A stretch of DNA of 64,000 bases from an uncultured Allomuricauda sp. (GCF_947258355.1 NZ_CAMYIC010000026.1:1-64000); one strand, 5' to 3'; counted from the first letter of the stretch, positions 33,073 through 42,565 are shown. The notes: a model not told the origin generated them from the sequence alone. Made by a program: numbers and translations.

Positions 33073-33720
33073 ATGAGAAAAAGAATACTAGTAGCAGTAA
33101 TGGCTGTAATGGGATTGACCAATTTGGCTACGGCTCAAGACGACCCGGCCGATAACGGTAGCAAATGGCAATTTAGATTGAGGGGAATTGTGGTTTCTCC
33201 CGATGAGAGTGCTGATATTGAAGCTATCGGCGGAGACGTTGATATTTCCACTGCTGTTGTTCCTGAGTTCGACATCACCTACTTTTTTGATGATAACTGG
33301 TCCCTGGAATTGATTTTGGCTACCACCAAACATGATGTAGAGGCGATAGGCACTGCCGCCGGAGATATAGATTTGGGACACGTATGGCTTTTGCCTCCAT
33401 CGCTTACGGCTCAGTATCATTTTACTGGTGGGGATTTTGTTCCGTATTTGGGAGCTGGACCCAATCTAACACTGTTCTATGGAGTTGATGAAGGACCTGT
33501 CGCGGATGATGTGGAATACGATACTGCTGTTGGTTTTGCTCTTCAGGGAGGTTTCGACTTTATGCTCAATGATAAATGGTTCTTGAACTTTGATGTTAAA
33601 AAATTGTTCTTGAACACTACCGCCACGGTCAATGCAACTACTGCCTTGGGAGCTACAGTGGATGCCGATGTGGACATTAACCCATGGATATTTGGATTTG
33701 GTGTAGGTATTAAACTTTAA
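33073..33720 (+). CDS. OmpW-family outer-membrane protein
   Basis: A 215-residue protein with a signal peptide (MRKRILVAVMAVMGLTNLATAQ) and an eight-stranded barrel of OmpW type: WQFRLRGIVVSPDES near the start, then HVWLLPPSLTAQYHF, VPYLGAGPNLTLFYG, and a C-terminal aromatic-glycine strand. OmpW forms a narrow hydrophobic channel linked to stress and small-molecule passage. Followed by a terminator. Confidence 0.9.
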   Translation: MRKRILVAVMAVMGLTNLATAQDDPADNGSKWQFRLRGIVVSPDESADIEAIGGDVDISTAVVPEFDITYFFDDNWSLELILATTKHDVEAIGTAAGDIDLGHVWLLPPSLTAQYHFTGGDFVPYLGAGPNLTLFYGVDEGPVADDVEYDTAVGFALQGGFDFMLNDKWFLNFDVKKLFLNTTATVNATTALGATVDADVDINPWIFGFGVGIKL

Positions 33721-33754
33721 TATTCGATTGTTTTTTTAGGTAATCTAAGTTTTG

Positions 33755-33793
33755 AGGGCAGTTTGGAGTTTATCCGGCTGCCTTCTTTTTTTT
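33755..33793 (+). terminator. Terminator after the OmpW gene
   Basis: GGCAG (33757-33761) pairs with CTGCC (33778-33782), with an inner GGA/TCC step, followed by an eight-T run. Moderate stem, strong T tract. Confidence 0.65.
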
Positions 33794-33799
33794 CAATTT

Positions 33800-34603
33800 T
33801 TAAGAACCAACTGCCCCAAGAGTATACAATTGTTCCAAAGTTGGGGTTACACTACCTCCCTCAGGCTCTAAAGTAATACCAAATGCTTCAGATTCGTTGG
33901 TATTTTCCAGGGTAAAGAGTTTGGTGTCTTGGGATGCAAAGTCATCCAACAAACCAATACTGATTGGTGTAAGTGGATCTAACTTTAGGGACCAAACTTG
34001 ATAAGCAAAACCTTCAGGTGGCTCGGGCAGTCCTTTTGCATCTATGATTACTTTCTTTTCCTCTTTGTTCCAATAGGCTTTTGCATAGGATGAAGGGGAA
34101 ACCGTTTGTCCGCCAAGGGCGATTACAGTTACATTTTTATCCCTGATTTCCTCCAACAAACTTTCTGTAGCCGTTACCTCTTCTTGGGTTTCAGATAGTA
34201 TTTCTTCCAAGCTTTGCTTTTCTTGATTTGTAAGCTCGATCTCGGATTTGAGTTTTGAGTTTTCCGTATACATCCAGAACAATCCGACAGCCAATAGAAT
34301 TGATGCCGCCCAGCCTAAATAATTGTTCCAAGGTGTTCTTTTGGCCTTTGAGCTTTCTGGAGTAAATGGAATAACATCTGCAATTTCAGTTTTTATTTTT
34401 TCAAACCCATTTTGCGTCATTTTTGGAGAAGCTGCTTTGGTAAGTTCAAGGATGGCTTTCTCAATCTCTTCGATTTCTTTCCTTATTTCCGGATACTGTA
34501 TGGCATAATGTTGCACCTCAAGATTTTCTTCAGGTGAAAGCTCTCCGGCAACGTAGAGTTCCAATATTCCAGACGCTATGTATTCTTTCACATCTATGCT
34601 CAT
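33800..34603 (-). CDS. Anti-sigma factor (RskA-like)
   Basis: A 267-residue single-span protein. The N-terminal cytosolic anti-sigma domain (about 1-85) contains YVAGELSPEENLEVQHYA, without the zinc motif. A membrane span (about 93-110, YLGWAASILLAVGLFWMY) is followed by a coiled coil (about 115-155) and a periplasmic RskA C-terminal domain (about 160-267, VSPSSYAKAYWNKEEKKVII, then FAYQVWSLK). It holds the cognate ECF sigma until an envelope signal. Its ATG overlaps the sigma-factor stop by 4 bp. Confidence 0.92.
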   Translation of the reverse strand: MSIDVKEYIASGILELYVAGELSPEENLEVQHYAIQYPEIRKEIEEIEKAILELTKAASPKMTQNGFEKIKTEIADVIPFTPESSKAKRTPWNNYLGWAASILLAVGLFWMYTENSKLKSEIELTNQEKQSLEEILSETQEEVTATESLLEEIRDKNVTVIALGGQTVSPSSYAKAYWNKEEKKVIIDAKGLPEPPEGFAYQVWSLKLDPLTPISIGLLDDFASQDTKLFTLENTNESEAFGITLEPEGGSVTPTLEQLYTLGAVGS

Positions 34604-35127
34604 GCCATATTTTTTCTAATGTTGGAAATACAGCTTCTTATTCTAGTTTTTATGGTGCCTATTGGAGTATTTAGTTCCTTGGCCGCTTCCTTTTGTGTAT
34701 ATCCCTTAAAGTAAAGCATATCTATTAGCAAAATACACTTTTCCTTGAGTCCTTTCAATAAGGATTGAAGTCCAATGGTGTCCATTTTGCTGTTTAGGTC
34801 TTCGCCACTTTCAAAAATACCTACGAGAGAATCCACAGGAAGGTTCTTTTTTTGGTTTTTATGGGTTTTGGAACGCACTTCATCGATAGCAGCATTCCTT
34901 GCAATATTTAATATCCAGGTAAAAAAACGACCTTTCGAGGTATCGTATTGGTCGGATTTCTCCCAGATTTTCACAAAAACATCTTGACAAATTTCTTGGG
35001 AACGCTCTGTATCTTTGACAATTACATTAATTGCCCCACAAATATTTTCAGCGTACATGTTGTACAAGGTCTCAAAAGCGACCGTATCCTTTTGTTGAAA
35101 TTGTTGTATGAGGTTGTCCAAATCCAT
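34600..35127 (-). CDS. ECF-type RNA polymerase sigma factor
   Basis: A 175-residue sigma-70-family protein: region 2 (about 18-85: ICQDVFVKIWEKSDQYDTSKGRFFTWILNIARNAAIDEVR) and region 4 (about 115-170: GYTQKEAAKELNTPIGTIKTRI). It is the partner of the downstream RskA-like anti-sigma. Targets may include DUF4331 or OmpW genes nearby; this is only positional inference. Confidence 0.94.
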   Translation of the reverse strand: MDLDNLIQQFQQKDTVAFETLYNMYAENICGAINVIVKDTERSQEICQDVFVKIWEKSDQYDTSKGRFFTWILNIARNAAIDEVRSKTHKNQKKNLPVDSLVGIFESGEDLNSKMDTIGLQSLLKGLKEKCILLIDMLYFKGYTQKEAAKELNTPIGTIKTRIRSCISNIRKNMA

Positions 35128-35146
35128 TGAAGTGAGCTAAATATAT

Positions 35147-35173
35147 AAAAAAAGAGCTGCTCAAGGCAGCTCT
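35147..35173 (-). terminator. Terminator after the YceI gene
   Basis: AGAGCTGC (35153-35160) pairs with GCAGCTCT (35166-35173), with a seven-T run on the minus strand. The run also overlaps the probable ECF sigma gene promoter. Confidence 0.85.
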
Positions 35174-35200
35174 CTTTACAATTCTTTGTAGAAAGTAATC

Positions 35201-35827
35201 TTATTCCTGTTCCAATAATACAGAGCCCGTAATGGCAACGTCTTCCCAAGTTTTGCTCACACCATCTGCGCCTGTGTGCAAAATTTTACAAGCTTCGTTC
35301 AAAGATGCCAAAGCATCCAAAGCATCCCATTGTTTTAAGTCCATTACTCCGGAGAAGTTCACATGGTTGTCGTCTGTGATTTCGTATTCCATCGGTAGCT
35401 CGGTAGATACACCGTTCATACTTAATTGTACAGCACAACTTTTGTCATCTTTAAAAGTAAAGGTGCCGGTAATGGATTGGGTCTCCGCCATTTTTTCGAA
35501 GAAAAACTCAATGATTTTAGGGTCTCTAGTTCCAGTAGGGTCATTGGTAAAAAGGCTGCTCACTGGAATTGAAAACTCAAGGCCGTTTAAGGTTTCCATT
35601 GGGGTCTCACCTGCTGTGTAGGTAAGCTCAACATCTTGAAAAGTTCCCCCAACCGGAACTTTATCCGTGGTTTTATACGCGGTAAACCGGACATCGGTGG
35701 AGTCTTCTACAATACTGTAGGTCGCAGTTGAGGTTTCCTCTGTTTTTTCCTCTTCCTTTTTTGTTTGCTTACAGCTAAAGGCGGCTACCAACAATAGTCC
35801 CAATGCGGCGATTTGAATATTTTTCAT
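35201..35827 (-). CDS. YceI-family lipoprotein
   Basis: A 208-residue lipoprotein (AAFSC, Cys19) with an acidic/lysine linker and a YceI lipocalin-like barrel: ATYSIVEDSTDVRFTAYKT at the start, then the family pattern SITGTFTFK and LQLSMNGV-like strands. YceI proteins bind isoprenoid-type hydrophobic molecules in the periplasm. Its promoter and leader resemble those of the adjacent SodC gene. Confidence 0.87.
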   Translation of the reverse strand: MKNIQIAALGLLLVAAFSCKQTKKEEEKTEETSTATYSIVEDSTDVRFTAYKTTDKVPVGGTFQDVELTYTAGETPMETLNGLEFSIPVSSLFTNDPTGTRDPKIIEFFFEKMAETQSITGTFTFKDDKSCAVQLSMNGVSTELPMEYEITDDNHVNFSGVMDLKQWDALDALASLNEACKILHTGADGVSKTWEDVAITGSVLLEQE

Positions 35828-35849
35828 TTCAGCTATTTTAAATTTAGGA

Positions 35850-35880
35850 CTAAGTTAGGCATTATTCAAAGGGCTGTCAA
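35850..35880 (-). promoter_or_regulatory. Promoter of the YceI gene (module shared with sodC)
   Basis: On the minus strand TTG (35880-35878), a 20-bp spacer and TAACTTAG (35857-35850). The stretch TTGAC-N13-ATGCCTAAnTTA recurs upstream of sodC with identical spacing. A second full pattern, TTTG-N20-TAAATTTA (35870 to 35839), overlaps it. Confidence 0.55.
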
Positions 35881-35883
35881 CAA

Positions 35884-35911
35884 AAAAAGCTGCCCAAAAC
35901 GGCAGCTTTTT
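35884..35911 (-). terminator. Terminator after sodC
   Basis: An 11-bp perfect stem (AAAAAGCTGCC with GGCAGCTTTTT) and a 6-base loop, with a seven-T run on the minus strand. Confidence 0.9.
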
Positions 35912-35932
35912 GTTTTTGATGTTTTGTAGATA

Positions 35933-36520
35933 TTATTGAATAATGCCCGTACAAGCAATTCTTGTACCAGCAGCTCCTGAGGGTTGCGATGTGTAATCAT
36001 CGGTTCCTTGATGTACAATCACGGCTTTACCTAAAATATCTTTTTTTTCGTCGCCGCAGCCAATGCACCATTCGTCCGTGGAAAATTCCACAGTGGCATT
36101 TCCATCCATATCTGCTGTAAAGTTACCGATGTCACCTTTGTGATATCCATCTTCGGAGCCCCATTTTCCATGTGGCTCACGGGTAGGGTTCCAGTGGCCT
36201 CCGGTGGATTTTCCATCAGGTGAAGAGCAATCGGCTTTTTCATGCAGATGGATTGCATGCTCTCCTTCATCGAGCCCTGTAAAGGTAGCTCTCATTATTA
36301 CTTCTCCATTATCTTCGGTAAAAACAACCTCGCCATTCACATTACTATCACTTTTAGGCTCCATGGTAAAAGTAATAACCTCTGGGTCGATGGTTTCTAC
36401 CACTTGATCCACGGTCTCTTCTACTTCTTCCGTTGTCTCTTCAGCTTCCTTTTTTGCTTGTTTACAACCGAAAGCTGTTATCAATAGTAGCGCTAGGACT
36501 GTTATTTGTACGTTTTTCAT
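35933..36520 (-). CDS. sodC: Cu/Zn superoxide dismutase, lipoprotein
   Basis: A 195-residue lipoprotein (AFGC, Cys19) with an acidic linker and a complete SodC domain. Copper/zinc ligands: His91, His93, His109, His117, His127, Asp130 and His170. The active-site Arg187 (GTRIAC) and disulfide candidates Cys98/Cys190 are present. An extra CIGC pair (152-155) precedes the electrostatic loop. Removes superoxide outside the cytoplasm. Separate transcript from YceI but with a related promoter. Confidence 0.93.
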   Translation of the reverse strand: MKNVQITVLALLLITAFGCKQAKKEAEETTEEVEETVDQVVETIDPEVITFTMEPKSDSNVNGEVVFTEDNGEVIMRATFTGLDEGEHAIHLHEKADCSSPDGKSTGGHWNPTREPHGKWGSEDGYHKGDIGNFTADMDGNATVEFSTDEWCIGCGDEKKDILGKAVIVHQGTDDYTSQPSGAAGTRIACTGIIQ

Positions 36521-36547
36521 TAAAATACTTGTTTTTAAGGTTAGTCT

Positions 36548-36578
36548 ATAATTTAGGCATTTTATATACCCAAGTCAA
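36548..36578 (-). promoter_or_regulatory. Promoter of sodC (module shared with YceI)
   Basis: TTG (36578-36576), a 20-bp spacer and TAAATTAT (36555-36548) on the minus strand, embedded in the same TTGAC-N13-ATGCCTAAnTTA block found before the YceI gene. Confidence 0.5.
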
Positions 36579-36597
36579 GCTATGGGCCCTTGTATTT

Positions 36598-37290
36598 CTA
36601 TGGTTTTTTCTTGTTGAACAACCCTCTTAAATCAGGATTATAAAAAACTGCGAACTGCAATCGATCATAAACAGCATTTGCAAACTGGTTTCTTAAGTAT
36701 CCCAATTGCACGCTACTGTTTTCGGTAATGTTCACGCCAACTGCCCCATACAACCTGTTTTGACCGAACAAATCATCCTGAAGGTTGATGAACAATTCAT
36801 CATAAAAGTTCAAAAAGAAGGTGTTGGTCAGGGGCAAGGTCATCTGGATACGGTAACGTGCCCTGTGCTGCGTTTCAGTTGTTCTTCCAAAATCAAGAAA
36901 ACGTTGTTCCAACCGGTACCTATGCTCAAATAAGAACTCCCAAACTTTATTCTTTAGAATAAACTGTTCAAAAACCCGATGCTCTTTGGAATTGATTTCT
37001 CCATCAAATTCAAAAAATGTATTATCCGTATCAATGAATGCATATCCTCCAGTTGCAATAGCATTCTCACTGATATGATAATTGAGCCCAGTTCTTAACA
37101 ACATTTGGTTGAAGTTGTTGGTCGTTTCATAAAATCGGAATTGGGCTTCAGTGTGTACACTTAATCGCTCTGAAACCTTGTTCATGCCAAAATACATGAA
37201 CCAAGATCCCATTTCATCCTCACCGGGTTGTTGCGCATTTACGGTTATTAATCCAAATAAAACAAATAGGCCTGTTAGTCTTTTAATCAT
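36598..37290 (-). CDS. DUF2490 outer-membrane barrel protein
   Basis: A 230-residue protein with a signal peptide (MIKRLTGLFVLFGLITVNAQ) and the DUF2490 pattern: GSWFMYFGMNKVSERLSVHTEAQFR, then GYAFIDTDN and repeated aromatic strands ending in FYNPDL. Probably a small outer-membrane barrel of unknown function. Its start overlaps the stop of the S9 peptidase by 4 bp; last gene of a three-gene unit. Confidence 0.87.
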   Translation of the reverse strand: MIKRLTGLFVLFGLITVNAQQPGEDEMGSWFMYFGMNKVSERLSVHTEAQFRFYETTNNFNQMLLRTGLNYHISENAIATGGYAFIDTDNTFFEFDGEINSKEHRVFEQFILKNKVWEFLFEHRYRLEQRFLDFGRTTETQHRARYRIQMTLPLTNTFFLNFYDELFINLQDDLFGQNRLYGAVGVNITENSSVQLGYLRNQFANAVYDRLQFAVFYNPDLRGLFNKKKP

Positions 37291-39206
37291 TTATTCTCTT
37301 CTTTAATTGGAGTACTTTTTTCCTCTTTAAGGTACTCGTCCAAAAATTCCAATATTCTGCTATAAGCTGTAATTTGATTTTCTTTTTTCACAAAACCATG
37401 CCCCTCATCTTCAAAAAGCACATACTCCACAGGAACACCGTTTTTACGCACTCCAGCAACGATTTCATCGGATTCTGCCTGTAACACCCTTGGGTCTTGC
37501 GATCCTTGAAGCACAATCAAAGGTTTGGTGACATTGTTGGTATGGAAAAGAGGGGAAATCTGCTTTAACCGAACAGAATCTGCACTGTAAGGGTCCCCCA
37601 ACTCTTTGTATAAGGCATCTTTAAAGGATTCCCACCATGGCGGAATGCTTTTTAGCGTGCGCATCCAATTGGTCACCCCGAAAAGGTTGACTCCCACATC
37701 AAACTCTTCTGGTGTATAGGTTAGGGCGGCCATGGTCATATATCCACCATAAGAACCGCCGATAATTCCGATTTTCTCTCCATCGATTTCCGGTTGTTGG
37801 GCCAGCCAATTTTTTCCTTCCACGCAATCTTTTAGGTCTTTGTCTCCATGGTTCAAATCGTCCATTTGGTAAAAGGTTGTGCCATACCCGCTGCTTCCTC
37901 GGTTGTTTACCGCTAAAACAGCGTAGCCATGGTTCACCAAATATTGAATGAAAGAGCTAAAGTTTTGACGCGATTGCCCACCAGGACCACCGTGCACCCA
38001 AACCAAAGCAGGTACTGGGTTTTCTTCACTGGCTTGATGTGGTGTGTAGTAAATGGCGGGGATTTCCAATCCATCAAAGGATTCGTATCGAATTACCTCT
38101 GCTTTGACCAAATCCCGTCCTTGAATTTCTGGATTCAATACATCGGTAAGTTTTCTTTGTTCTTTGGTCTCAAGATTATAAACGTAAAGATTGGATGGTG
38201 TGTGAGAACCGCCTGCGTAAAAACGCATCATGGTTTCGTCATCGGAAAAGCTTACGCTGGTAATTTCCATATTCTCCACCGTGGGCAAATCAATATTTTC
38301 GCCAGTGGCCACCACCATTACTTCGATGGTATTTTTGGCATCCTCGTTTATGTAGGTTACCTGGTAGGTACCATTCTGAGTAAAATAACTTCCTGAAATA
38401 TCCCAGTCGCGTTCCAAGGCCTTTTCGTAGGATTCATTGGCAATTGTGTATTTCATCAAATAAGAAAACTCGCTGCCATCGTCTGTGGTGTAATACAGTG
38501 CCGAACCATCTGGGGCAAAGTCTTGCGGATAGTTTCCGCTTTGGCTTTTATTGATCTGCATCAATTCATCCGATTCCAAATTGTACAAGAACAAATCACT
38601 GTCATTTGTGTTGATGGATTTGCTCAACGCCACATATTTCTCGTCAGGAGAAACAACGCCAACATCGTAACCATCATCATTTTGATATACCATTTCGGAG
38701 TCCATGGTTTCCAAATCCATTTTGTACAGGTCCATAAATCGGCTGTCTCGCTTATTGGAACCATAAAAGAAGGCAGATCTATCCTCGGACCATTGATAAA
38801 ACAGCGAGCGAGCCCCTTCTTCGGGAGTCAAATCCTTATGGCTGCCATCGGTATCCCGAACAAAAATGTGATAGATTTCATCGCCATTGTTGTCCATACG
38901 AAACAGCATTCGCTCATCATTCGGAAAATAGGAAATAGCGAACACCGAGGAACTGTCCGATTGTGTTACGGGCATCATTTCCCCTCCCGAAACAGGTATG
39001 GTGTACATATTGTAAATACCCGAACGGTTGCTGGATACCAGCAATTTGGATTTATCAGGTGAAAAACTCCCACCTCCAATGGATTCATTGTCCATCATTT
39101 GGGAAATGGTATAGGTCTTCATCGTTTCCGCGATGGAAGGTTCCTTTTTTTCTTCTTTACAGGCCCAGATACTGGTGATCAGGGCAATGGCCAATAATTT
39201 TCTCAT
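37287..39206 (-). CDS. S9-family (prolyl-oligopeptidase-like) peptidase, lipoprotein
   Basis: A 639-residue lipoprotein (SIWAC, Cys16). An N-terminal WD40/TolB-type beta-propeller (about 30-350) gates a C-terminal alpha/beta hydrolase. Catalytic triad: Ser485 (GGSYGG), Asp571 (GSQDPR) and His603 (DEGHGF). Cleaves short peptides, probably in the periplasm. Middle gene of the VPS10-like / S9 / DUF2490 unit, 6 bp after the first. Confidence 0.93.
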   Translation of the reverse strand: MRKLLAIALITSIWACKEEKKEPSIAETMKTYTISQMMDNESIGGGSFSPDKSKLLVSSNRSGIYNMYTIPVSGGEMMPVTQSDSSSVFAISYFPNDERMLFRMDNNGDEIYHIFVRDTDGSHKDLTPEEGARSLFYQWSEDRSAFFYGSNKRDSRFMDLYKMDLETMDSEMVYQNDDGYDVGVVSPDEKYVALSKSINTNDSDLFLYNLESDELMQINKSQSGNYPQDFAPDGSALYYTTDDGSEFSYLMKYTIANESYEKALERDWDISGSYFTQNGTYQVTYINEDAKNTIEVMVVATGENIDLPTVENMEITSVSFSDDETMMRFYAGGSHTPSNLYVYNLETKEQRKLTDVLNPEIQGRDLVKAEVIRYESFDGLEIPAIYYTPHQASEENPVPALVWVHGGPGGQSRQNFSSFIQYLVNHGYAVLAVNNRGSSGYGTTFYQMDDLNHGDKDLKDCVEGKNWLAQQPEIDGEKIGIIGGSYGGYMTMAALTYTPEEFDVGVNLFGVTNWMRTLKSIPPWWESFKDALYKELGDPYSADSVRLKQISPLFHTNNVTKPLIVLQGSQDPRVLQAESDEIVAGVRKNGVPVEYVLFEDEGHGFVKKENQITAYSRILEFLDEYLKEEKSTPIKEENK

Positions 39207-39212
39207 GGTTCA

Positions 39213-42200
39213 CTATTTAAGTTCAAAACTTTCGGTCTCCTTGAAGGGAGAAAGATCCAATGATTCAATGGAGGCTCTGTATGATTTCCATTCATCATTA
39301 AAGAAGGCGTTGGTTTTGTCCAATGCACTCTTTAGTTCTTCTTCCGCAAACCGGATCATTCTTCTTTCGGTCTCGGTAATTCCCGATTTCCTTGTGTTTA
39401 CATAGTAAGAAGCATTGCCCAGTCTGGACATTACATTGGGTTCGGGATCATCCGTGATTCCCTGTCGCTTGTCTTCCTTACCGAGATACAAGGCAACTAC
39501 GGAATCGATTTGCTTTACAATTTCTTCCGATGCTTTTATTTGCTCTTTGAACTTGTTCTTGTCCAATTCCTTGAGCTCTTTTTTGAATTTATTTGCCAAA
39601 TCTTTGCTTTCCACCAATTGTTTTACTGCATCTGCAGCTGTTTGGGTGTAGCCTTCCAGTTTTTTACCGGTTTCGTACACTTCGTTGATGGAGGCTAAGT
39701 TAACATCCAACCTAGGGTCCGTTTTAACGGTTACCATGGTTGAATCGGATATGTCGCCATAAACGGCCTTTACTTTGTAAGTCCCAGGTTTTACTTCGAT
39801 ACCACCACGCTCCCGTGTACTTTTTCTGATGGTTCTTGAAGGTCTGTCCGGACCTTTTTCATCCAAGTTCCAATATATTCTATGGAAACCTGACTTTTCT
39901 GGCGTTTTATATTTCAATGTTCGGATGAGCCTATTACCATCGTAGAATTCAAAAAAGATGGAATCCTTGGTTTTTTCCTTGGACTTTTCATCCTCGGCTT
40001 TATCATTTTCATCGCTTTCCTCTTTTTTATCCTCTTTGTCCTTTGTATTTCCTTCTTTAAGATAGTAAGTGATCATGGCGCCAGATTCCCTATTTTCACC
40101 ACTGAAAATGGCATCGCCTCCAAACCTACTTCCCGTTGGTTGCTGATAGGCCGCTAAATAGGCATCAGGGCTTTCGAAAAGACCAATCTCTTTCTGTAAA
40201 ATGGAGGTGTTGCCCGCCAATTTTCTCAAGGGTCGAATATCATCCAATACCCATGCGGCTCTACCAAATGTTCCGATGACCAAATCCTGCTCTCTGGGAT
40301 GAATCGCCAAATCCTTTGTCGACACTGTTGGGAAATCCTTGTTCCATTTTTTCCAATTGCTACCTGCATCCAGGGAAAGGTAAAGCCCGTCATCAGTACC
40401 CAAAAACATCAAATTGGGGTTTTCTGGATCTTCGATAATGGATAGGGTATAGCTTTCCACATCGTTTTCGTCTACAATACGGGTCCACGTTTTACCATAA
40501 TCTTTGGTACGGTAGGCATATGGTGTGTAGTTGAACCTTCTGTAATCGTTGGCAATCAAAAGCGCTTCACCTTTATTGTTGTGCGAAGCTTTTATTTGGG
40601 GAATCCAACTCCCTGCAGGTAATCCCTTAATGTTTTTGGTGACCTCAATCCAAGTGTCACCGCCATTTTGTGTGTAATGTACTCGACCGTCATCGGTACC
40701 GATCCAAAGCATGTCCTCTTCAAGAGGCGAGGGTTCAATCACAATAATAGTGCAATGGTTTTCTGCTCCTGTGGCATCCATCGTCAAACCACCGCTTTCA
40801 CTCTGCTTTTGTTTTTCTTTGTCGTTGGTGGTCAAATCAGGGGAAATCACTTCCCATGTCAATCCTTTATCCGTGGATTTATGCACAAACTGACTTCCGA
40901 AATATACCGTACTGTTGTCGAATGGGTCTTGGCCAATGGCCGCGTTCCAGTTGAATCGAAGTTTGGTGTCCGCATCGGGTGGGGTAGGGCGAACAATATA
41001 ACCGTTTCCTGTTTTCCAATCGTAACGGCTTACATATCCCTGTTGGCTCATGGCATATCCAAATTGACTGTCGTCTCTGTCCGGGACCACATCGAATCCA
41101 TCACCAAAGGCAATTTCCTGCCAATAACTGTTCCGGATGCCCTGCGCTTTCCAAACATAGGCGGGTCCTCTCCAAGAGCCATTGTCCTGCATTCCTCCAT
41201 ATACATTATACGGATACTCATTGTCTGTACTTATGTGATAGAACTGTGCCACGGGCAAATTCCCAATAAAACGCCAAGTTTCACCTCCATTTTTGGTGAT
41301 GTTGAGTCCTCCATCGTTTCCATCCAACATAAATTGTCCGTTTTCGGGATGGATCCACCATGCATGATGGTCGGGGTGCACACCATTGTCCACACCGTAG
41401 GATGGCATCAATTGGGTAAAGTTTTTACCGCCATCCTCGGAAACGTTGATGTACGTGAAAACGGAATACACCCGATTCTCGTTCTGTGGGTCTACATAAA
41501 TTTCTGAATAGTAAAAAGGACGATTTCCAATATCGCTTTTATCATTGATTTTCTTCCAGGTAAAACCTCCATCCGTTGACTTGTATAACGCATTCTTCTT
41601 AGCCTCGACCAAAGCGTAGATAATATTGGGTTTGTTACGGGCTATCGCCACACCTATTCTACCCAAATCTCCTTTGGGAAGACCATCTTCTGCTGTGATT
41701 TTTTTCCAAGTTTCACCACCGTCGTGCGTAATATGAAGTCCACTTCCTTCACCACCAGAGTTAAAGAACCAGGGTTCTCTTTTATGTTCCCACATGGCGG
41801 CAATCAGTTTGTTCGGGTTTTTAGGATCCATGACCAAATCGGCAACCCCTGTTTTGTTGTTAACGAACAATACCTTTTCCCAAGTTTTACCGCCATCGGT
41901 AGTTTTAAAAACACCTCTTTCGGGATGCTCGCCCCAAGGGGAACCAATGGCACCTACATATACTACATCGGGGTCTGTTGGGTCGATAACCACCCTATGG
42001 ATGTGCCTTGTTTTTTCCAGTCCCATGGATTTCCAGGTCTTGCCCCCATCCAAGGATTTATAAACACCATAACCTCCATTTAGACTATTTCTTGGATTGC
42101 CTTCTCCGGTACCTACCCAAATTACAGATGGATTGGATTGTTGAATGGCCACGGCACCTATGGATGCTGTTACTTCGTTATCAAAAACAGGCTCCCATTT

Positions 42201-42419
42201 TATGCCTCCTGACGTAGATTTCCATAAACCGCCTGAAGCAGTTCCTACGAACATTACGTCAGGGTTGGAGTGGACTACATCAATGGAAGTGACACGACCG
42301 CTCATTCCCGCGGGACCAATATTTCTGGGTTTCATGTCACGAAGCAGTTCTACATTAAAATCTTGTGCCGTAATGCTTGCAGTAATCAGCAATACGAAGT
42401 AGAGGATTGATTTTTTCAT
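39213..42419 (-). CDS. VPS10/sortilin-like beta-propeller protein
   Basis: A 1068-residue secreted protein; the signal peptide starts at ATG 42419 (MKKSILYFVLLITASITAQ), although the frame opens at 42455. It has ten or more Asp-box/BNR units (GGKTWKSMG, GGFTWKKI, KGLTWEVIS), typical of a sortilin ten-bladed propeller. A charged Lys/Glu/Asp-rich segment (about 805-840) and a C-terminal helical region follow. Often auto-annotated as glycosyl hydrolase, but no GH catalytic motif is visible; binding or processing of peptides is more likely given the peptidase operon. Confidence 0.87.
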   Translation of the reverse strand: MKKSILYFVLLITASITAQDFNVELLRDMKPRNIGPAGMSGRVTSIDVVHSNPDVMFVGTASGGLWKSTSGGIKWEPVFDNEVTASIGAVAIQQSNPSVIWVGTGEGNPRNSLNGGYGVYKSLDGGKTWKSMGLEKTRHIHRVVIDPTDPDVVYVGAIGSPWGEHPERGVFKTTDGGKTWEKVLFVNNKTGVADLVMDPKNPNKLIAAMWEHKREPWFFNSGGEGSGLHITHDGGETWKKITAEDGLPKGDLGRIGVAIARNKPNIIYALVEAKKNALYKSTDGGFTWKKINDKSDIGNRPFYYSEIYVDPQNENRVYSVFTYINVSEDGGKNFTQLMPSYGVDNGVHPDHHAWWIHPENGQFMLDGNDGGLNITKNGGETWRFIGNLPVAQFYHISTDNEYPYNVYGGMQDNGSWRGPAYVWKAQGIRNSYWQEIAFGDGFDVVPDRDDSQFGYAMSQQGYVSRYDWKTGNGYIVRPTPPDADTKLRFNWNAAIGQDPFDNSTVYFGSQFVHKSTDKGLTWEVISPDLTTNDKEKQKQSESGGLTMDATGAENHCTIIVIEPSPLEEDMLWIGTDDGRVHYTQNGGDTWIEVTKNIKGLPAGSWIPQIKASHNNKGEALLIANDYRRFNYTPYAYRTKDYGKTWTRIVDENDVESYTLSIIEDPENPNLMFLGTDDGLYLSLDAGSNWKKWNKDFPTVSTKDLAIHPREQDLVIGTFGRAAWVLDDIRPLRKLAGNTSILQKEIGLFESPDAYLAAYQQPTGSRFGGDAIFSGENRESGAMITYYLKEGNTKDKEDKKEESDENDKAEDEKSKEKTKDSIFFEFYDGNRLIRTLKYKTPEKSGFHRIYWNLDEKGPDRPSRTIRKSTRERGGIEVKPGTYKVKAVYGDISDSTMVTVKTDPRLDVNLASINEVYETGKKLEGYTQTAADAVKQLVESKDLANKFKKELKELDKNKFKEQIKASEEIVKQIDSVVALYLGKEDKRQGITDDPEPNVMSRLGNASYYVNTRKSGITETERRMIRFAEEELKSALDKTNAFFNDEWKSYRASIESLDLSPFKETESFELK

Positions 42420-42565
42420 GAGTTGGCTTTGTATTTTGAGTTTAGTTTTGTCCAAAGAAGACGCATTTTAAAGGGGATGGTCCGTTTTTGGTCGCCTAAA
42501 GATACCAAAAACACCTGCCTCATTTCTTAAAAGGATGTTAATGAATCGGGACGATAAAGCATAGC

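Noticed and set aside
40668..41507. 279-codon forward frame opposite the VPS10-like gene
   Set aside because: Antisense shadow of a strongly supported gene; no domain.
39213..42419. Glycosyl hydrolase label for the VPS10-like protein
   Set aside because: Asp-box propeller present but no glycosidase catalytic residues seen; peptidase neighbours argue otherwise.
42420..42455. Upstream extension of the VPS10-like frame
   Set aside because: The signal peptide begins at ATG 42419, so the longer start would bury it.
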